This document shows, in pieces, positions 62,634 to 64,000 of a stretch of DNA of 64,000 nucleotides. Every line of letters begins with the position of its first letter. Position 1 is the stretch's first letter. This DNA comes from Myxosarcina sp. GI1. GTDB taxonomy: Bacteria; Cyanobacteriota; Cyanobacteriia; Cyanobacteriales; Xenococcaceae. The stretch spans positions 140,201 to 204,200 of the forward strand of contig NZ_JRFE01000014.1 in NCBI RefSeq assembly GCF_000756305.1, read 5' to 3'. Both the position numbers and the translations under genes were made by a program. The notes beneath the pieces are model-generated. The model worked only from the letters and a program-made list of their open reading frames with translations, ran no database searches and had not been told where the DNA came from.

Positions 62634-63491
62634 TCAACGACCTTGTTTATTAATCTGTCTCCAGGGCATTAATGCGGCGGTTAAACGGCTTACTGCCCAA
62701 GAACTAAAAGCACCCATCAATCCAATTAACAGCATTCCCATGACGATTGGTGGATAGTTAGAGGTGACATAAGATTCCCAGGTTATATAGCCCACGCCAT
62801 AACGTCCTGCCAGAATTTCTGCCGTTACCAAACAGAACCAGGCATTACCCATCCCGATTACTAAACCACTGGCAATGCTGGGCAATGCTCCAGGAATGAT
62901 GATGTCTAAAAAAGTGTGTCGGGGTTTTGCCCCCAAGCATTGACCGACTCGAATTAATACTGTGTCGTTAAGGGTGCTTTCTACTCCTTTAATGGTGCTA
63001 ATTAGAACGGGAAAAAAGCCGCCTATAAAAGTGATAAATATCATTCCAGCTTCGGCTGTGGGAAACATTAAAATAGCCAGAGGAATCCAAGCCACTGCGG
63101 GAATTGGTCGCAATAATTCCAATGGCGGCGATAAAAAATCGTCAGCTTTTTGAAACGCACCGATAAAGATTCCCAGAATAATCCCCAAACAAGAAGCGAT
63201 CGCATAACCGATTAGCACCCTAGCAATACTGGAGCGAAAATGTACCCAGGGATCGCTGGTAAAAAATTCCCAGGTAGCTGCGACTACCTCTAGTGGTGAA
63301 GGTAAAAAGTCAAAGTTAATGATGAAATTAAACTTTATCTGGCATAAAAGCTGCCAAACTCCAAAAAAGATAACTAAAGATAAAATACGCCGCACTAGTT
63401 TATGAGAGCTACTGCCTTCAAACAGTCGGGCGATTAGCTGACGAAAACTGTGAATTAGAGGAGTTCTGGTAAATTTAGTCGAGCTAGCCAT
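62634..63491 (-). CDS. NitT/TauT-type ABC transporter permease
   Basis: 285 residues. Six spans are visible, with PIPAVAWIPLAILMFPTAEA (about 133-152) preceding the coupling segment and LGAKPRHTFLDIIIPGALPS (about 187-206) as the EAA-type loop that docks the ATPase. This is the SsuC/TauC/NrtB family. The N-terminal 30 residues are polar and cytoplasmic. It forms a membrane pore with the ATPase encoded 18 bases downstream. The binding-protein gene lies 74 bases upstream. Confidence 0.92.
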   Translation of the reverse strand: MASSTKFTRTPLIHSFRQLIARLFEGSSSHKLVRRILSLVIFFGVWQLLCQIKFNFIINFDFLPSPLEVVAATWEFFTSDPWVHFRSSIARVLIGYAIASCLGIILGIFIGAFQKADDFLSPPLELLRPIPAVAWIPLAILMFPTAEAGMIFITFIGGFFPVLISTIKGVESTLNDTVLIRVGQCLGAKPRHTFLDIIIPGALPSIASGLVIGMGNAWFCLVTAEILAGRYGVGYITWESYVTSNYPPIVMGMLLIGLMGAFSSWAVSRLTAALMPWRQINKQGR

Positions 63492-63565
63492 CGAATAGCC
63501 TTTGAATTGTGGTTAATAGCAGATAGCAAAACGTTACAGCAAAAATCGATCGGGTAAAGAGTAGA

Positions 63566-64000
63566 TTATTCGCTGCTAGCCGTGCCGACTAATGCGGGTG
63601 CAGTTTTGCTAGCTAGATTTTGTTGTAACTCTTTAAATGCCGTAACTTGTCCGCCAGAGGAAGCTGCAAACTGCTCGGCATCTTGTTCCAGCAAGAAAGC
63701 CGAAATTTCCTTGCCATCGTTGACATAGTAAGAATTTTCGGCAAATAGCTTCCAACCTTTATCGCGATCGTGTACGAACATGACATCGGCTGCTTTACCT
63801 TCTTCCTGTAGTTGCCCTAGCATTTTCATCATGTTGCCAATTGAAGCAAAATTGGTCACGGTTGGTTCGTCTTGAATCCACAACTGAGCTGCCATTGTAG
63901 GATCTTTTATTGGTTCTTCCGTTAGAGCATCTTTGCCAGTAATCTGGTAGCTTTCGGCTGTTTTAATTACCTGCTGATAATCGAGTTCCATTTCCTTCAT
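63566..64000 (-). CDS. ABC transporter substrate-binding protein, C-terminal part
   Basis: 144 codons are visible; the gene continues past the window edge at 64000, so the true start is not seen. The sequence (YQITGKDALTEEPIKDPTMA, AADVMFVHDRDKGWKLFAEN, ending LVGTASSE) has no membrane span and looks periplasmic. Assignment as a NitT/TauT-type solute-binding protein rests mainly on its place as first gene of an operon with matching permease and ATPase. An internal Met coincides with the edge. The substrate is unknown. Confidence 0.6.
   Translation of the reverse strand: MKEMELDYQQVIKTAESYQITGKDALTEEPIKDPTMAAQLWIQDEPTVTNFASIGNMMKMLGQLQEEGKAADVMFVHDRDKGWKLFAENSYYVNDGKEISAFLLEQDAEQFAASSGGQVTAFKELQQNLASKTAPALVGTASSE

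Noticed and set aside
1-64000. tRNA, rRNA or CRISPR arrays
   Set aside because: No T-loop GTTCGAATC pattern with a matching acceptor stem, no rRNA core sequence and no short direct repeat array was seen by eye. A covariance-model search would be decisive.

Overview
This window comes from a cyanobacterial chromosome. Three things support that: dense HIP1 octamers (GCGATCGC, with many shorter GCGATCG/CGATCGC variants), a moderately AT-rich background, and typically cyanobacterial genes. The latter include a glutamate-1-semialdehyde aminomutase, a fused substrate-binding/permease protein of the Bgt type, an IcfG-like phosphatase cluster, a very large Ser/Thr kinase-ATPase sensor, and LpxD without other lipid A genes nearby. 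I cannot name the species. No rRNA, tRNA or CRISPR array was seen.

Region 1 (about 1-10 kb) is a decayed, recombined zone. A class 3 lipase, a glutaminase, an MpaB/DUF2236 oxygenase and a MOSC protein are intact. Between them lie a full IS630-type element with matching ends and a frameshifted transposase, an IS5-type transposase remnant, a tyrosine recombinase tail, a DUF1824-like gene with an in-frame stop, and other broken genes. Two pieces of an amidase lie about 7 kb apart on opposite strands.

Region 2 (10-18.5 kb) holds a TetR regulator with two near-identical palindromic operators. One lies upstream of tetR and the other directly in front of a thioesterase-GST-methyltransferase series. 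An 816-residue FG-GAP/RTX protein and the transcription accessory protein Tex follow. Region 3 (18.5-33 kb) carries a polar/basic amino acid ABC transporter, glutathione reductase, and a peroxiredoxin-ZIP-Dps series with paired inverted repeats upstream. It continues with a DAO-family oxidase, an orphan HicB, hemL, an alpha-amylase, a DUF389 membrane protein and lpxD.

Region 4 (33.4-41.8 kb) is a signalling block on the minus strand. Its gene order is: membrane hybrid kinase, soluble REC-kinase-REC-REC protein, single-domain REC, REC-PP2C phosphatase, HATPase switch kinase, STAS protein. This is a complete two-component to partner-switching chain. Region 5 (42-55 kb) has two unknown proteins, a GGDEF-EAL-GGDEF protein, a divergent carotenoid oxygenase-like protein and a 2065-residue kinase/AAA/GAF/PAS/AAA-like protein.

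Region 6 (55-64 kb) has a GabD-type aldehyde dehydrogenase, an aldo/keto reductase, a YiaA/B membrane protein and a cytochrome b561-like plus FAD oxidoreductase pair. It also has a Uma2-family protein, a pentapeptide lipoprotein with an internal stop, and a NitT/TauT-type ABC transporter whose binding-protein gene runs off the end of the window. Recurring themes are redox stress (gor, GST, Prx, Dps), multi-domain signalling, and many genes broken by a single stop or frameshift.
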